Shown: positions 8,155 to 14,870 of the stretch, piece after piece
Layout: every line of letters starts with the position of its first letter
Numbering within the stretch: position 1 is the first letter of the stretch
Source: Lachnospiraceae bacterium
Lineage (GTDB): Bacteria; Bacillota; Clostridia; Lachnospirales; Lachnospiraceae
Length of the DNA stretch: 38,792 bases
Assembly (NCBI GenBank): GCA_017619975.1
Contig: JAFZRH010000011.1
Coordinates: 1 to 38,792 of the forward strand
Reading direction: 5' to 3'
Program-made: the position numbers and the translations under genes
Notes under the pieces: model-generated
What the model saw: the letters and a program-made list of their open reading frames with translations, nothing else
Told to the model about the DNA's origin: nothing
The model's database searches: none

Positions 8155-8246
8155 TCCCGATAGGGTACAATTAACCGTCGTCTCGTATTTTTACACCCTT
8201 TCGGGATCTTTTTTAGAAAAATCCTTGCTTTTATACCCTAAAGGGT
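8155..8246 (+). promoter_or_regulatory. three operator-like palindromes upstream of hipBST, 40-bp steps
   Basis: Three 12-bp boxes of the form (A/T)CCC-N4-GGG(A/T) occur: TCCCGATAGGGT at 8155-8166, ACCCTTTCGGGA at 8195-8206 and ACCCTAAAGGGT at 8235-8246. Their centres lie at 8160.5, 8200.5 and 8240.5, exactly 40 bp apart. The first box, reversed, differs from the second at a single base. The third box sits in the spacer of the hipBST promoter, so binding there would block RNA polymerase. HipB is the natural candidate binder, since HipB proteins repress their own operons by binding several palindromic operators. The HipB assignment is inference; the spacing is read directly. Confidence 0.7.
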
Positions 8247-8253
8247 GTATATT
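8225..8253 (+). promoter_or_regulatory. hipBST promoter
   Basis: A -35 box TTGCTT (8225-8230) and a -10 box TATATT (8248-8253) are separated by exactly 17 bp. The expected start of transcription, near 8260, lies about 25 bases before the hipB ATG. The spacer contains the third operator palindrome. This is the standard layout for an autorepressed toxin-antitoxin operon. Confidence 0.7.
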
Positions 8254-8283
8254 ACTGTTATCTCTTCACAAGGAGGGAATCCG

Positions 8284-8499
8284 ATGAACAGAATCGCTGA
8301 GTATATTAAGTCCAACCGCCGGGCTGCGGGTCTTTCCCAGCAGGAGTTTGCCATGCGCTCCGGTCTGGGTCTTCGCTTTGTTCGTGAACTGGAACAGGGA
8401 AAGGAAACCGTCCGCATGGATAAAGTCAATATCGCCCTTGCCATGTTCGGAATGGAAGCGGTTCCGGGCAGGATCGAACGAAAGGACAACAAGCAATGA
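8284..8499 (+). CDS. hipB: HipB-like antitoxin/autorepressor of a HipBST module
   Basis: A 71-aa XRE-type DNA-binding protein (YIKSNRRAAGLSQQEFAMRS, then GLRFVRELEQGKETVRMDKV), the usual HipB size and fold. The start is the ATG at 8284, preceded by AAGGAGGG; the frame is open 13 codons upstream but the Shine-Dalgarno decides the start. The stop overlaps the next gene's start as ATGA. In HipBST systems HipB binds DNA and joins the HipS-HipT complex at the operator; in E. coli O127 the antitoxin activity lies mainly in HipS. The three palindromes upstream are its likely targets. Confidence 0.88.
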   Translation: MNRIAEYIKSNRRAAGLSQQEFAMRSGLGLRFVRELEQGKETVRMDKVNIALAMFGMEAVPGRIERKDNKQ

Positions 8500-8822
8500 G
8501 CACTTTCCGAAAGGCATTCGTATATATCAGAGACAGTTATGCCGGACTTCTTGAAGAAACGGATGAGGGGTATCGCTTTCAGTATGATCCGGATTATCTG
8601 GCATGCGGTACCTCTCCCGTTTCACTTACGCTTCCGCTTACAGATAAGCCTTTTGTCTCCACCACCCTCTTCCCGTTCTTCGACGGTCTGATTCCTGAAG
8701 GCTGGCTGTTGGAAGTCGTGAGCCGCAACTGGAAGATCGACAGACGGGATCGCTTTGGTCTTTTGCTGATTGCCTGCAAAGATGCTATCGGCAACATTAC
8801 CATTCGGGAGGAACGTTTATGA
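8496..8822 (+). CDS. hipS: HipS-like antitoxin (separate HipA N-terminal subdomain)
   Basis: A 108-aa protein matching the N-terminal subdomain of HipA kinases, here encoded by its own gene. The motif FPFFDGLIPEGWLLE corresponds to the conserved LLPEG loop of HipA N-subdomain 1, and GLLLIACKDAIGNITI to its end. In E. coli O127 the equivalent HipS is the antitoxin that neutralises the HipT kinase, reportedly through a Trp near this loop; W70 here directly follows IPEG. The gene starts and ends in ATGA overlaps with hipB and hipT, so the three proteins should be made in fixed ratio. Not a broken hipA: both genes have proper Shine-Dalgarno sites and intact ends. Confidence 0.85.
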   Translation: MSTFRKAFVYIRDSYAGLLEETDEGYRFQYDPDYLACGTSPVSLTLPLTDKPFVSTTLFPFFDGLIPEGWLLEVVSRNWKIDRRDRFGLLLIACKDAIGNITIREERL

Positions 8823-9769
8823 ATTGTCTTTGCTGCGGAAAACCGCTGAAAACGCCAAACGACTCCGGATGGCACAAGAATTGCATCAAACGCTTCTTTG
8901 GAACGAGTGTGTTGCCGGAGATCGAACTTTCAAGCTCCGGCCTGGAACTCATAATCGGCGAGGCTGTCAGGAAGGGCCTGACGGTTCCGGGCGTTCAGAA
9001 AAAGATATCGCTGCACCTGTTCTCGGAAGGAAAGCAGCCCAGGCTGACGCTGGTGGATGTTCCAACCGGATATATCCTGAAGCCGCAGGTCAACGATTAC
9101 CCTTCCATGCCGGAATCGGAACAGCTTGTCATGAGCATGGCGGATGCCTGCGGCATCGCCACGGTTCCGCATGCGCTGATCCGAAACGGGGGTACCGTTG
9201 CTTACATCACCAAAAGGGCAGACCGCATTATCGGGCATGACCATGTGATCCGTCTCGCCATGGAAGACTTTTGCCAGCTGGATCTTCGTCTGGTTCAGGA
9301 TAAATACAGGGGATCCTATGAACGCTGCGCAAAGGTTATCGACAGATACTCTTCCCGCAGGCAAATGGATATGACGGAATTGTTTTTGCGCCTGGTCTTT
9401 TGTTTTCTGACCGGCAACTCCGATATGCATCTTAAGAACTTTTCCATGATCGAGACAGCGGAAGGGTCCGGTGAGTATGTGCTTTCTCCGGCTTATGACC
9501 TGCTGCCCGTAAATCTGATCATGCCGGAAGATAATGAAGAGTTCGCTCTGCCTATGAACGGCAAAAAGAATAACCTGAGAAAAAAGGACTTCCTTGTTTT
9601 CGCAAAGACCTGCGGTATTCCTGAAGAAGCCGCCGGTAAAATGATCCGCTTCCTGCTGAATAAGAAGCCTGTTCTGCTGACGATGTGCCGGGAATCGCTT
9701 CTGCCGGAAGATATGAAAGAGGGCTTTAGCAAGCTGATCGATCAGAGGTGCCGGAGCCTGCTGGGATAA
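8819..9769 (+). CDS. hipT: HipT-like serine/threonine kinase toxin
   Basis: A 316-aa HipA-fold kinase lacking N-subdomain 1, as in HipT. The N-terminus has a CxxC...HxxC zinc-finger-like motif (C3, C6, H19, C22). The Gly-rich loop is LTVPGVQKK (54-62), the ATP-binding lysine is K88 in YILKP, the catalytic loop is GNSDMHLKN (D202, N207) and the metal-binding Asp is D227 in SPAYDLLP. The kinase should be active. In E. coli O127 HipT phosphorylates tryptophanyl-tRNA synthetase and halts translation; the target here is inferred only. Oddity: the loop serines that are autophosphorylated in that HipT align with T55 and P57. The gene is last in hipBST and ends 31 bases before a long inverted repeat. 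Confidence 0.87.
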   Translation: MNCLCCGKPLKTPNDSGWHKNCIKRFFGTSVLPEIELSSSGLELIIGEAVRKGLTVPGVQKKISLHLFSEGKQPRLTLVDVPTGYILKPQVNDYPSMPESEQLVMSMADACGIATVPHALIRNGGTVAYITKRADRIIGHDHVIRLAMEDFCQLDLRLVQDKYRGSYERCAKVIDRYSSRRQMDMTELFLRLVFCFLTGNSDMHLKNFSMIETAEGSGEYVLSPAYDLLPVNLIMPEDNEEFALPMNGKKNNLRKKDFLVFAKTCGIPEEAAGKMIRFLLNKKPVLLTMCRESLLPEDMKEGFSKLIDQRCRSLLG

Positions 9770-9800
9770 TTTGCGACTGCCGCCCCACGCAAGCACTTTC

Positions 9801-9879
9801 GCGAGCGTTATTTGCCAGTTAAGCCGGTAACTTTTGCAAAAATCACAAAAGTTACCGGCTTAACTTAAGAATAACTCGC
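9801..9879. repeat. long perfect inverted repeat between convergent genes
   Basis: Positions 9817-9836 and 9846-9865 form a perfect 20-bp inverted repeat around a 9-base loop (arms begin AGTTAAGCCGG and CAAAAGTTACC). It extends outward after a short gap through TTATT/AATAA (9808-9812 / 9870-9874) and GCGAG/CTCGC (9801-9805 / 9875-9879). It lies between hipT (plus) and the HD-domain gene (minus) and may terminate both. The stem is unusually long and lacks a T-run, so a small palindromic mobile element is an alternative. Confidence 0.7.
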
Positions 9880-10005
9880 TATTCTTTCTGCCTTCTCCGA
9901 TGCCCGGGACTGCCTTTCGCAGTCTTTTTCTTACCTCTTCCGGCCAAAAACATCCCTACCTAAGTCCTGGGAATGAGAGTGAGTGCTTTTCAGCCGAAAA
10001 CAGGC

Positions 10006-10659
10006 TCAAAGCAGCAAAATGCTCCGACTGTTTCTTAACTGGGCGGCAAGCTTCTCAAAAAAGACGATATAGAAGTCAAGCCGCTCCTGCCACAGCTCTT
10101 CGGCCGCTTTCGTCGCGACCGGCATCTCCCGGATTTCGCGCAGCCGGATCAGCCGTTTTTCCACGTATTCCTGCTTTTCCTCAAAGCTCTTCGTCAGAAA
10201 TCCGTCCCCGGAGAGGATCTCGTGAATGCGATACGCATCAAAGCGATCGATGTTGTCCGCATCGCCGACAGACAGCGCGAAAGGCGTTCTTTCGCCGGGG
10301 AAATCCGCCTCGTCATCGACGTGGATCGCGATCCCGTAGCAGATATCGCCGATCCGGTCCTCCGGCAGCCCCAGTTCTTTCAGGAACGGACGGGCAATCG
10401 CGGCAGCGCGCCGGCCGTGTTCCCTCCAGCCGTTCTCGCCGAATTCCTCGCAGTAGGAAACGTCGTGAAGCAGGCAGGCGATCACCATCTCCGTCTCATC
10501 AAAGCCTTCTTTTCGGGCGATCTCAAGTCCGATATTGGCGACCCGGTAGGTATGCTCCAGGCGGTATGCCTTCACTTCCGGGTGCGCGGACAGGTAAATC
10601 GCGCCGTCAAATTTCTGCTTTACGAAGTCCTCTGTCCTTCTGATCCGTTCGTTGTCCAT
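10006..10659 (-). CDS. HD-domain metal-dependent phosphohydrolase
   Basis: A 217-aa soluble protein of the HD superfamily. The metal ligands are visible as RLEHTYRVANIG (first His), the LLHDVSY HD pair, then EHGRRAAAIA and a later conserved Asp in LSVGDADNIDRFD. The family hydrolyses phosphate esters, often of nucleotides; the exact substrate cannot be told. The start used is the ATG at 10659, with AAAGGAAG upstream. The open frame continues 22 codons further but has no Shine-Dalgarno there. It is monocistronic between the hipT inverted repeat and the repeat-rich end of the copper operon. Confidence 0.8.
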   Translation of the reverse strand: MDNERIRRTEDFVKQKFDGAIYLSAHPEVKAYRLEHTYRVANIGLEIARKEGFDETEMVIACLLHDVSYCEEFGENGWREHGRRAAAIARPFLKELGLPEDRIGDICYGIAIHVDDEADFPGERTPFALSVGDADNIDRFDAYRIHEILSGDGFLTKSFEEKQEYVEKRLIRLREIREMPVATKAAEELWQERLDFYIVFFEKLAAQLRNSRSILLL

Positions 10660-10718
10660 GTTCTTTGCTTCCTTTCTGCTTCCTGATTCGACGATCTGCG
10701 GGCGATTCATGCTGAAGG

Positions 10719-10747
10719 GTGCCAAAAGGAACCGTCCCTTTTGGCAC
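10719..10747. repeat. family D hairpin (GTGCCAAAAGG)
   Basis: A perfect 11-bp inverted repeat, GTGCCAAAAGG (10719-10729) and CCTTTTGGCAC (10737-10747), around the loop AACCGTC. Its GGAACCGTCCC centre recurs as GGGGACGGTTC at 10833-10843 and in the first duplicated copy at about 10771. I recall elements of this sequence scattered in Clostridia genomes. It lies between the HD gene and copZ. Confidence 0.65.
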
Positions 10748-10753
10748 TGCCAA

Positions 10754-10886
10754 GAGCCACAGGTGATCTGGGGAACGGTTCTTTTCGTTCACTCCACGGC
10801 TTTGACTACGTAGTCCTGGACTTCTGAGCCACGGGGACGGTTCTTTTCGCTCACTCCACGGCTTTGACCACGTAGTCCTGGGCTTC
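10754..10886 (-). repeat. 62-bp tandem duplication of the copZ 3' end
   Basis: Positions 10775-10824 and 10837-10886 match at 47 of 50 bases, offset by 62 bp. On the minus strand each copy encodes the CopZ C-terminus, E-(A/V)-QDYVVKAVE followed by TGA. One of the three differences is synonymous (GTG/GTA). The upstream copy is the real copZ end; the downstream copy is an untranslated duplicate. A shared GAGCCAC and ACGGTTC flank suggests that the repeat DNA nearby took part in the duplication. Confidence 0.75.
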
Positions 10887-11060
10887 GACGGCGCTCTTTA
10901 AGACATCGTTCGGCACGTCCTTCGTGAGTTCGACGACGGCGGTGCCGGCGTTGTGATCCGCCACGGCGGCGGCTACGCCGTCCACGGCCTCGAGAGCCTT
11001 CTTGACGCGCGCTTCGCAGTGCATGCACATCATGCCTTCAACGGTAAGTGTCTTTTTCAT
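10851..11060 (-). CDS. copZ: CopZ-type copper chaperone (with own start inside a fused frame)
   Basis: A 69-aa heavy-metal-associated domain with the copper-binding motif [15 protein letters not shown] and the usual ferredoxin-like length ending [12 protein letters not shown]. It would carry Cu(I) to CopA in the cytoplasm. The ATG at 11060 has a strong, well-spaced AAGGAG Shine-Dalgarno, so the protein can be made separately. However, the reading frame is also continuous with copA upstream, because the repeat at 11108-11232 is open in frame. The 3' end is duplicated just downstream. Confidence 0.85.
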   Translation of the reverse strand: MKKTLTVEGMMCMHCEARVKKALEAVDGVAAAVADHNAGTAVVELTKDVPNDVLKSAVEAQDYVVKAVE

Positions 11061-12911
11061 GGGTGATTTCTCCTTGTTATTATTTTCTATGATAAAGGGG
11101 TTGCAGCAAGTCGCCCCCTCCTGCTCCTTCGGAGCACCCTCCCCCGCGTCCGGGGGCGGGCAGGGCGCCTTCTCCTCTTGCCCTCCCCCGGACGCGGGGG
11201 AGGGTGTCTGCGAAGCAGACGGGCGGGGGTGATCTGCGGCAATTTCCTTCGGGTACAGTTTCACGCGGTTTAAGCGCAGGGCGTTTATGCAGACGCAGAA
11301 GCTGGACAGGCTCATGGCTGCCGCCCCGTACATGGGCTTTAACTCCAGCCCGAAAAGCCCCATCGCGAGCGGGATGCAGATCAGGTTGTAGATAAAGGCC
11401 CAGAAGAGATTCTCGTGGATGTTGCGGATCGTCGCGCGGCCGAGTCTGACGGCCGCCGCCGCGTCCATCAGCGAATTTTTCATCAGGACGATGTCCGCCG
11501 CGTCCAGGGCGACGTCCGTGCCCGCGCCGATCGCCAGACCGATATCCGCCCGCACGAGGGCAGGCGCATCGTTGATGCCGTCGCCGACCATGGCGACTTT
11601 GCCGCTCTCCTTAAGGTGCGTGATCTCGGCTTCCTTGCCCTGCGGCAGCACGCCGGCCACCACGTCGGCCACGCCGGCTTTCCCGCCGATCGCGCGCGCC
11701 GTACGCTCGTTGTCGCCGGTCAGCATCACGGTCTTAAGGCCCATGGCCTGCATCTCCTCCACCGCGCGGACCGAATCATCTTTCAATTCGTCCGCCACGG
11801 CAATGATGCCGAGAAAGCGTACCGCCTGCGAAGCAGCCGCAGCGTCCCGGCCTGCCGGATCTTCCGAAGCAGCTGTACCCGGCAAATCTTCCGCACTTTT
11901 CTGCGCTTTCAGGCTTTCCCGGCCCGCCGCATCTTCCTGTGCGCTTTCTTTCATGGCAAAGAGCAGCGGCGTCTGGCCTTCTTCTGCCAGCGCTTCCGCC
12001 TGCGCGCGGACTGCCTCCGGCAGCGTTAATTGCTCCGATATGTATTTCAGGCTCCCGCCCAGGAGCGTTTTTCCGTCCAGGACCGCCTTCAGACCGTTGC
12101 CGGGCAGGGCTTCAAAGCCGTTCACCGCGACGGGCCGGATTCCCGCCGCCTCCGCCGCCCGGCGCACCGCAAGGGCCAGCGGATGCTCACTCTTCGCCTC
12201 GAGCGCTGCCGCGAGACGCAGCAGTTCGGTTTCATCCACACCTGCTGCCGGCACCAGTTTCGTCACCGCCGGCTCGCCCCGCGTCAGAGTGCCGGTCTTA
12301 TCCATTACCAGCGTCTGCACCCGGCCGACGCCCTCCAGGGCCGCCGCCGTCTTGAACAGAATGCCGTTCTTCGCGCCGACGCCGCTGCCGACCATGATCG
12401 CGACCGGCGTCGCCAGGCCCAGCGCGCAGGGGCAGCTGATGACCATCACCGCGATCCCGCGCGCAATGGAATATTCAAAGCTCTTTCCGGCGATCAGCCA
12501 GCCGATAAACGTCAGCAGCGCCAGGCCCAGCACCACCGGGACGAATACGCCGGACACTTTGTCCGCGATGCGCCCGAGCGGCGCCTTCGTCGCCGCCGCG
12601 TCCGAGACCATCTGAATAATCTGCGCCAGCGTCGTATCCTCGCCGACCCGCGTAGCGCGGCAGATGAGATACCCCTGCCCGTTCACGGTCGCCGCCGAGA
12701 CCGGATCGCCCGCCGCCTTGTCCACGGGAATGCTCTCCCCGGTCAGCGCCGCCTCGTTGACTGCGCTCACGCCTTCTTCGATCACGCCGTCCACGGGGAT
12801 GCTCTCGCCGGGCCGGACCGCGAACAGATCGCCGCGCCGCACTTCCTCGATATCGACCTCGACCTCCTGTCCGTCCCGGAGGAGTGTCGCCGTCTTGGGC
12901 GCGAGCTCCAT
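10851..12911 (-). CDS. copA: CopA copper-exporting P-type ATPase, 3' part, fused to CopZ
   Basis: 686 codons carrying the catalytic part of a P1B-type copper ATPase: actuator TGES, membrane metal site [11 protein letters not shown], phosphorylation site VMDKTGTLT, nucleotide-binding SEHPLA and hinge [10 protein letters not shown]. Homology starts a few codons upstream of the ATG, near 12955, where the frame differs by one base from the 5' part. An A/E/G-rich stretch of about 45 residues (from [13 protein letters not shown]) interrupts the ATP-binding domain. After the normal C-terminus (LNRVKLYPK) the frame runs through a palindromic repeat ([20 protein letters not shown]), the old intergenic region and the whole of CopZ. 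A sequencing error at the frameshift cannot be excluded. Confidence 0.8.
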   Translation of the reverse strand: MELAPKTATLLRDGQEVEVDIEEVRRGDLFAVRPGESIPVDGVIEEGVSAVNEAALTGESIPVDKAAGDPVSAATVNGQGYLICRATRVGEDTTLAQIIQMVSDAAATKAPLGRIADKVSGVFVPVVLGLALLTFIGWLIAGKSFEYSIARGIAVMVISCPCALGLATPVAIMVGSGVGAKNGILFKTAAALEGVGRVQTLVMDKTGTLTRGEPAVTKLVPAAGVDETELLRLAAALEAKSEHPLALAVRRAAEAAGIRPVAVNGFEALPGNGLKAVLDGKTLLGGSLKYISEQLTLPEAVRAQAEALAEEGQTPLLFAMKESAQEDAAGRESLKAQKSAEDLPGTAASEDPAGRDAAAASQAVRFLGIIAVADELKDDSVRAVEEMQAMGLKTVMLTGDNERTARAIGGKAGVADVVAGVLPQGKEAEITHLKESGKVAMVGDGINDAPALVRADIGLAIGAGTDVALDAADIVLMKNSLMDAAAAVRLGRATIRNIHENLFWAFIYNLICIPLAMGLFGLELKPMYGAAAMSLSSFCVCINALRLNRVKLYPKEIAADHPRPSASQTPSPASGGGQEEKAPCPPPDAGEGAPKEQEGATCCNPFIIENNNKEKSPMKKTLTVEGMMCMHCEARVKKALEAVDGVAAAVADHNAGTAVVELTKDVPNDVLKSAVEAQDYVVKAVE
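11108..11232. repeat. family B palindromic repeat, inverted pair, in copA-copZ junction
   Basis: CCCTCCCCCGCGTCCGGGGG (11137-11156) and its exact reverse complement (11185-11204) form a 20-bp inverted repeat. Each arm is also part of a smaller hairpin (for example GTCTGC-GAA-GCAGAC at the right end). The same core occurs inside metG (35758-35816) and before metG (37530-37590). Read on the minus strand it is open in the copA frame and encodes [10 protein letters not shown] and CPPPDAGEG. Confidence 0.8.
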
Positions 12912-13711
12912 GAGGCCGCGCAGGGCGTCGGTGGTTCTGCCCTTGGAGCGCGCTTCAGGAGCTTTCCGACCGTGATCAGGGTCGGGATCATCGCGGCCGT
13001 CTCAAAATACAGGCTCATACCGAGCTTCATCACGCGCTCGTGATCCATCTCCCCCTGCGCCAGCGCCATTAAAAACAATTCCGCCAGCGAATAGACGAAG
13101 GCCGTGCCGGAGCCCATGGCCACCAGCGTGTCCATGTTCGGCGCGCTGTGCAGAAGGCTTTGAAAGCCGCTCACGAAAAATTTCCGGTTGATGATCATCA
13201 CGGTCAAGGCGAGGCACAGCTGAAACAGGCCCATGAAGACCATGTTGTCAAAGGCCTTCGGCGCCGGAAAGCCCGCCATCATATGGCCCATGGAAAAATA
13301 CATCAGCACCAGCAGCACGATGACGGAGCTGATGAGCCGCCGCTTTAGTTTCGGCGTTTCCTTATCCTTCAGGGCTTCTTTGTTCTGCCGCAGGCGCTCC
13401 TGGTAGGAACGGCCGGACCGCGCGGCCACGCTTCCGCCCTGCATTTCATCACGATCGGCCGCGGCGTCATTCGCCGCACCGCGTTTTCCGCTCTCCCGGA
13501 GCTCGGCGCCGTAGCCGGCCGCCTCCACCGCGCGAACGATCTCTTCCGGGGAAGCGCTTCCTTCCACGGCCATCGAATTCGTCAGCAGGCTCACGGCACA
13601 TTCCGTGACGCCTTCGACCTTCGAGACCGCCTTCTCCACGCGCGCGCTGCAGGCCGCGCAGCTCATGCCCGTGACGGTATATTGCGTCGTTTTTGTCTCT
13701 TCCGGGCTCAT
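12782..13711 (-). CDS. copA: CopA copper-exporting P-type ATPase, 5' part (frameshifted)
   Basis: 309 codons. The first ~65 are a heavy-metal-associated domain with [15 protein letters not shown], followed by the first membrane helices ([38 protein letters not shown]) and [13 protein letters not shown]. There the expected [18 protein letters not shown] is broken. CTCCTG-AAG lacks one G, between 12955 and 12956, and the frame runs on as an Arg/Pro/Ser-rich nonsense tail to 12782. Adding one base joins it perfectly to the 3' part. The start codon overlaps the csoR stop as ATGA, so csoR-copA-copZ form one operon. If the shift is real, copper export is lost unless there is slippage. Confidence 0.8.
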   Translation of the reverse strand: MSPEETKTTQYTVTGMSCAACSARVEKAVSKVEGVTECAVSLLTNSMAVEGSASPEEIVRAVEAAGYGAELRESGKRGAANDAAADRDEMQGGSVAARSGRSYQERLRQNKEALKDKETPKLKRRLISSVIVLLVLMYFSMGHMMAGFPAPKAFDNMVFMGLFQLCLALTVMIINRKFFVSGFQSLLHSAPNMDTLVAMGSGTAFVYSLAELFLMALAQGEMDHERVMKLGMSLYFETAAMIPTLITVGKLLKRAPRAEPPTPCAASWSSRPRRRHSSGTDRRSRSISRKCGAAICSRSGPARASPWTA

Positions 13712-14004
13712 TTCATCACCTTCCGCAGCGTCTCGACCAGCTCATCAACGGTTTCGTCCCGGCCGGCGCGGATATCTGCCGCCACGCAGCTTTTGATATG
13801 CTCCGCCAGCAGCACCTTATTGAAGCCGTTTAAGGCCTCCCGCACCGCCGCGACCTGCACCAAAATATCCGGGCAGTACACGTCCTGCTCGAGCATGCTC
13901 TCTAAGCCCCGTACCTGTCCTTCGATACGCTTTAAGCGGTTCATCAGGTCTTTCTTCTCCTGCTCGCCGCGTTCTTTCTTTCTCATTTCACAGCAGTCTG
14001 CCAT
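13708..14004 (-). CDS. csoR: CsoR-family copper-sensing repressor
   Basis: A 98-aa all-helical repressor. The Cu(I) ligands of the family are visible as C in DVYCPDIL and H and C in LAEHIKSC; the N-terminal helix LMNRLKRIEGQVRGLE is diagnostic. Apo-CsoR binds operator DNA and releases it on Cu(I) binding. The start is the ATG at 14004 (MADCCEMRKK), preceded by a G-rich Shine-Dalgarno. The longer open frame runs across the promoter and is not real. It is first in the csoR-copA-copZ operon, and its operator lies in its own promoter. Confidence 0.88.
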   Translation of the reverse strand: MADCCEMRKKERGEQEKKDLMNRLKRIEGQVRGLESMLEQDVYCPDILVQVAAVREALNGFNKVLLAEHIKSCVAADIRAGRDETVDELVETLRKVMK

Positions 14005-14041
14005 AAAAAATACCCCCCGCCGGTATTCCCGGTCAGAGGGC

Positions 14042-14070
14042 ATCATATACCCCTTGGGGGTATTTGTCAA
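14042..14070 (-). promoter_or_regulatory. csoR-copA-copZ promoter with CsoR operator in the spacer
   Basis: On the minus strand -35 TTGACA (complement of 14065-14070) and -10 TATGAT (complement of 14042-14047) are 17 bp apart. The spacer holds the near-perfect palindrome ATACCCCTTGGGGGTAT (14047-14063), which matches the known CsoR operator type (ATACCC...GGGTAT). CsoR binding there blocks RNA polymerase, so the operon should be induced by copper. Confidence 0.88.
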
Positions 14071-14220
14071 TAAAGAAAAGGATGGTTTTCGCAATTTCTC
14101 CGTTCGAATTACTCGGGGCTTATCATTTCCGACTGTTTTCCGCTCCCCGGTACAGATGACACCGGTTTTTAAACACCAAGAAATCATCGGTATATTTTAC
14201 GAAATATTTTACTTAATTCC

Positions 14221-14249
14221 TTGCTTTTTCCCCGGTTTTGCCTTACAAT
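14221..14249 (+). promoter_or_regulatory. promoter of the Phd/ParE toxin-antitoxin pair
   Basis: TTGCTT (14221-14226) and TACAAT (14244-14249) are separated by exactly 17 bp. AAGGAGG and the antitoxin ATG at 14279 follow about 30 bases later. No clear operator palindrome is visible around it. Confidence 0.65.
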
Positions 14250-14278
14250 CATACTGAATCTGATGAAGGAGGTGCCGT

Positions 14279-14542
14279 ATGGCAAACATCAATCCGGTCT
14301 CCGATTTAAGAAACTACAACGTGGTCCTGGAGCAGGTCTCCTACGGGTCCCCTGTCTATCTGACCGTGAACGGCCGGGGAAAATATACCATCCGCGACAT
14401 CCGGGAGGATGAGGAGTTTGAAAAGACCAAAGCCATGCTGCGCCTCATGTGCGAACTGAACGAGGGGCGGCGCGCCGGCGAGGAGGAAGGCTATCTTTCG
14501 GCAGAAGCCGTCCGCGATTATTTCCGGGAGAAGCACGTATGA
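14279..14542 (+). CDS. Phd/YefM-family antitoxin
   Basis: An 87-aa protein with the Phd/YefM N-terminal fold: NPVSDLRNYNVVLEQVSYGS followed by PVYLTVNGRGKYTI, in which the 'PVYLTVNG' strand is diagnostic. The charged helical C-terminus (EEFEKTKAMLRLMCELNEG) would wrap around the toxin. It binds DNA as the autorepressor and neutralises the product of the next gene. AGGAGG stands 6 bases before the ATG, and the stop overlaps the toxin start as ATGA. Confidence 0.85.
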   Translation: MANINPVSDLRNYNVVLEQVSYGSPVYLTVNGRGKYTIRDIREDEEFEKTKAMLRLMCELNEGRRAGEEEGYLSAEAVRDYFREKHV

Positions 14543-14847
14543 GCGCGACTGTCCGCTATTCTCCGACCGCCCTGAAGGATCTGGAGCGCGTCTGGGCGGA
14601 CGTGTTTGCCGCCTCGCGGGATACGGATCTGACCCGGACCTATCTTTCCGAACTGATGGACCGGGTCGAATCCTATGCCGGGTTTCCCCGAAGCGCTTCG
14701 CCTCTTTACTACGAGAACCGCTTTACCGGCTACTATTATGTTGTTTTTAAAGCATATCTGGCTTTCTTCCGGGCAGAAAGCGACCAGCTGCTTGTGGATC
14801 GCGTTCTGTACGGCAAAAGCGATTATCTGCGGACGCTGCTGGGGTAA
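14539..14847 (+). CDS. RelE/ParE-family toxin
   Basis: A 102-aa basic protein of the RelE/ParE fold: VRYSPTALKDLERVWADVF, then YYYVVFKAYLAFFRAESDQ and LVDRVLYGKSDYLRTLLG. The arrangement strand-helix-helix-strands ending in RVLYGKSDY is typical. Members either cleave mRNA on the ribosome (RelE) or inhibit gyrase (ParE); the sequence resembles ParE more, but I cannot decide. The start at 14539 overlaps the antitoxin stop. The gene ends 23 bases from the convergent blaR1-like gene. Confidence 0.82.
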   Translation: MSATVRYSPTALKDLERVWADVFAASRDTDLTRTYLSELMDRVESYAGFPRSASPLYYENRFTGYYYVVFKAYLAFFRAESDQLLVDRVLYGKSDYLRTLLG

Positions 14848-14870
14848 TGGACTGCCCCGCTCCCCTGGTT

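Noticed and set aside
8496..9769. hipA broken by a nonsense mutation into two pieces
   Set aside because: Both pieces have proper starts, Shine-Dalgarno sequences and ATGA overlaps, and the second has its own N-terminal zinc-finger-like motif, as expected of HipS and HipT.
11419..13043. Long plus-strand open frames opposite copA
   Set aside because: Ser/Arg/Ala-rich shadows caused by the GC-rich codon usage of copA on the other strand.
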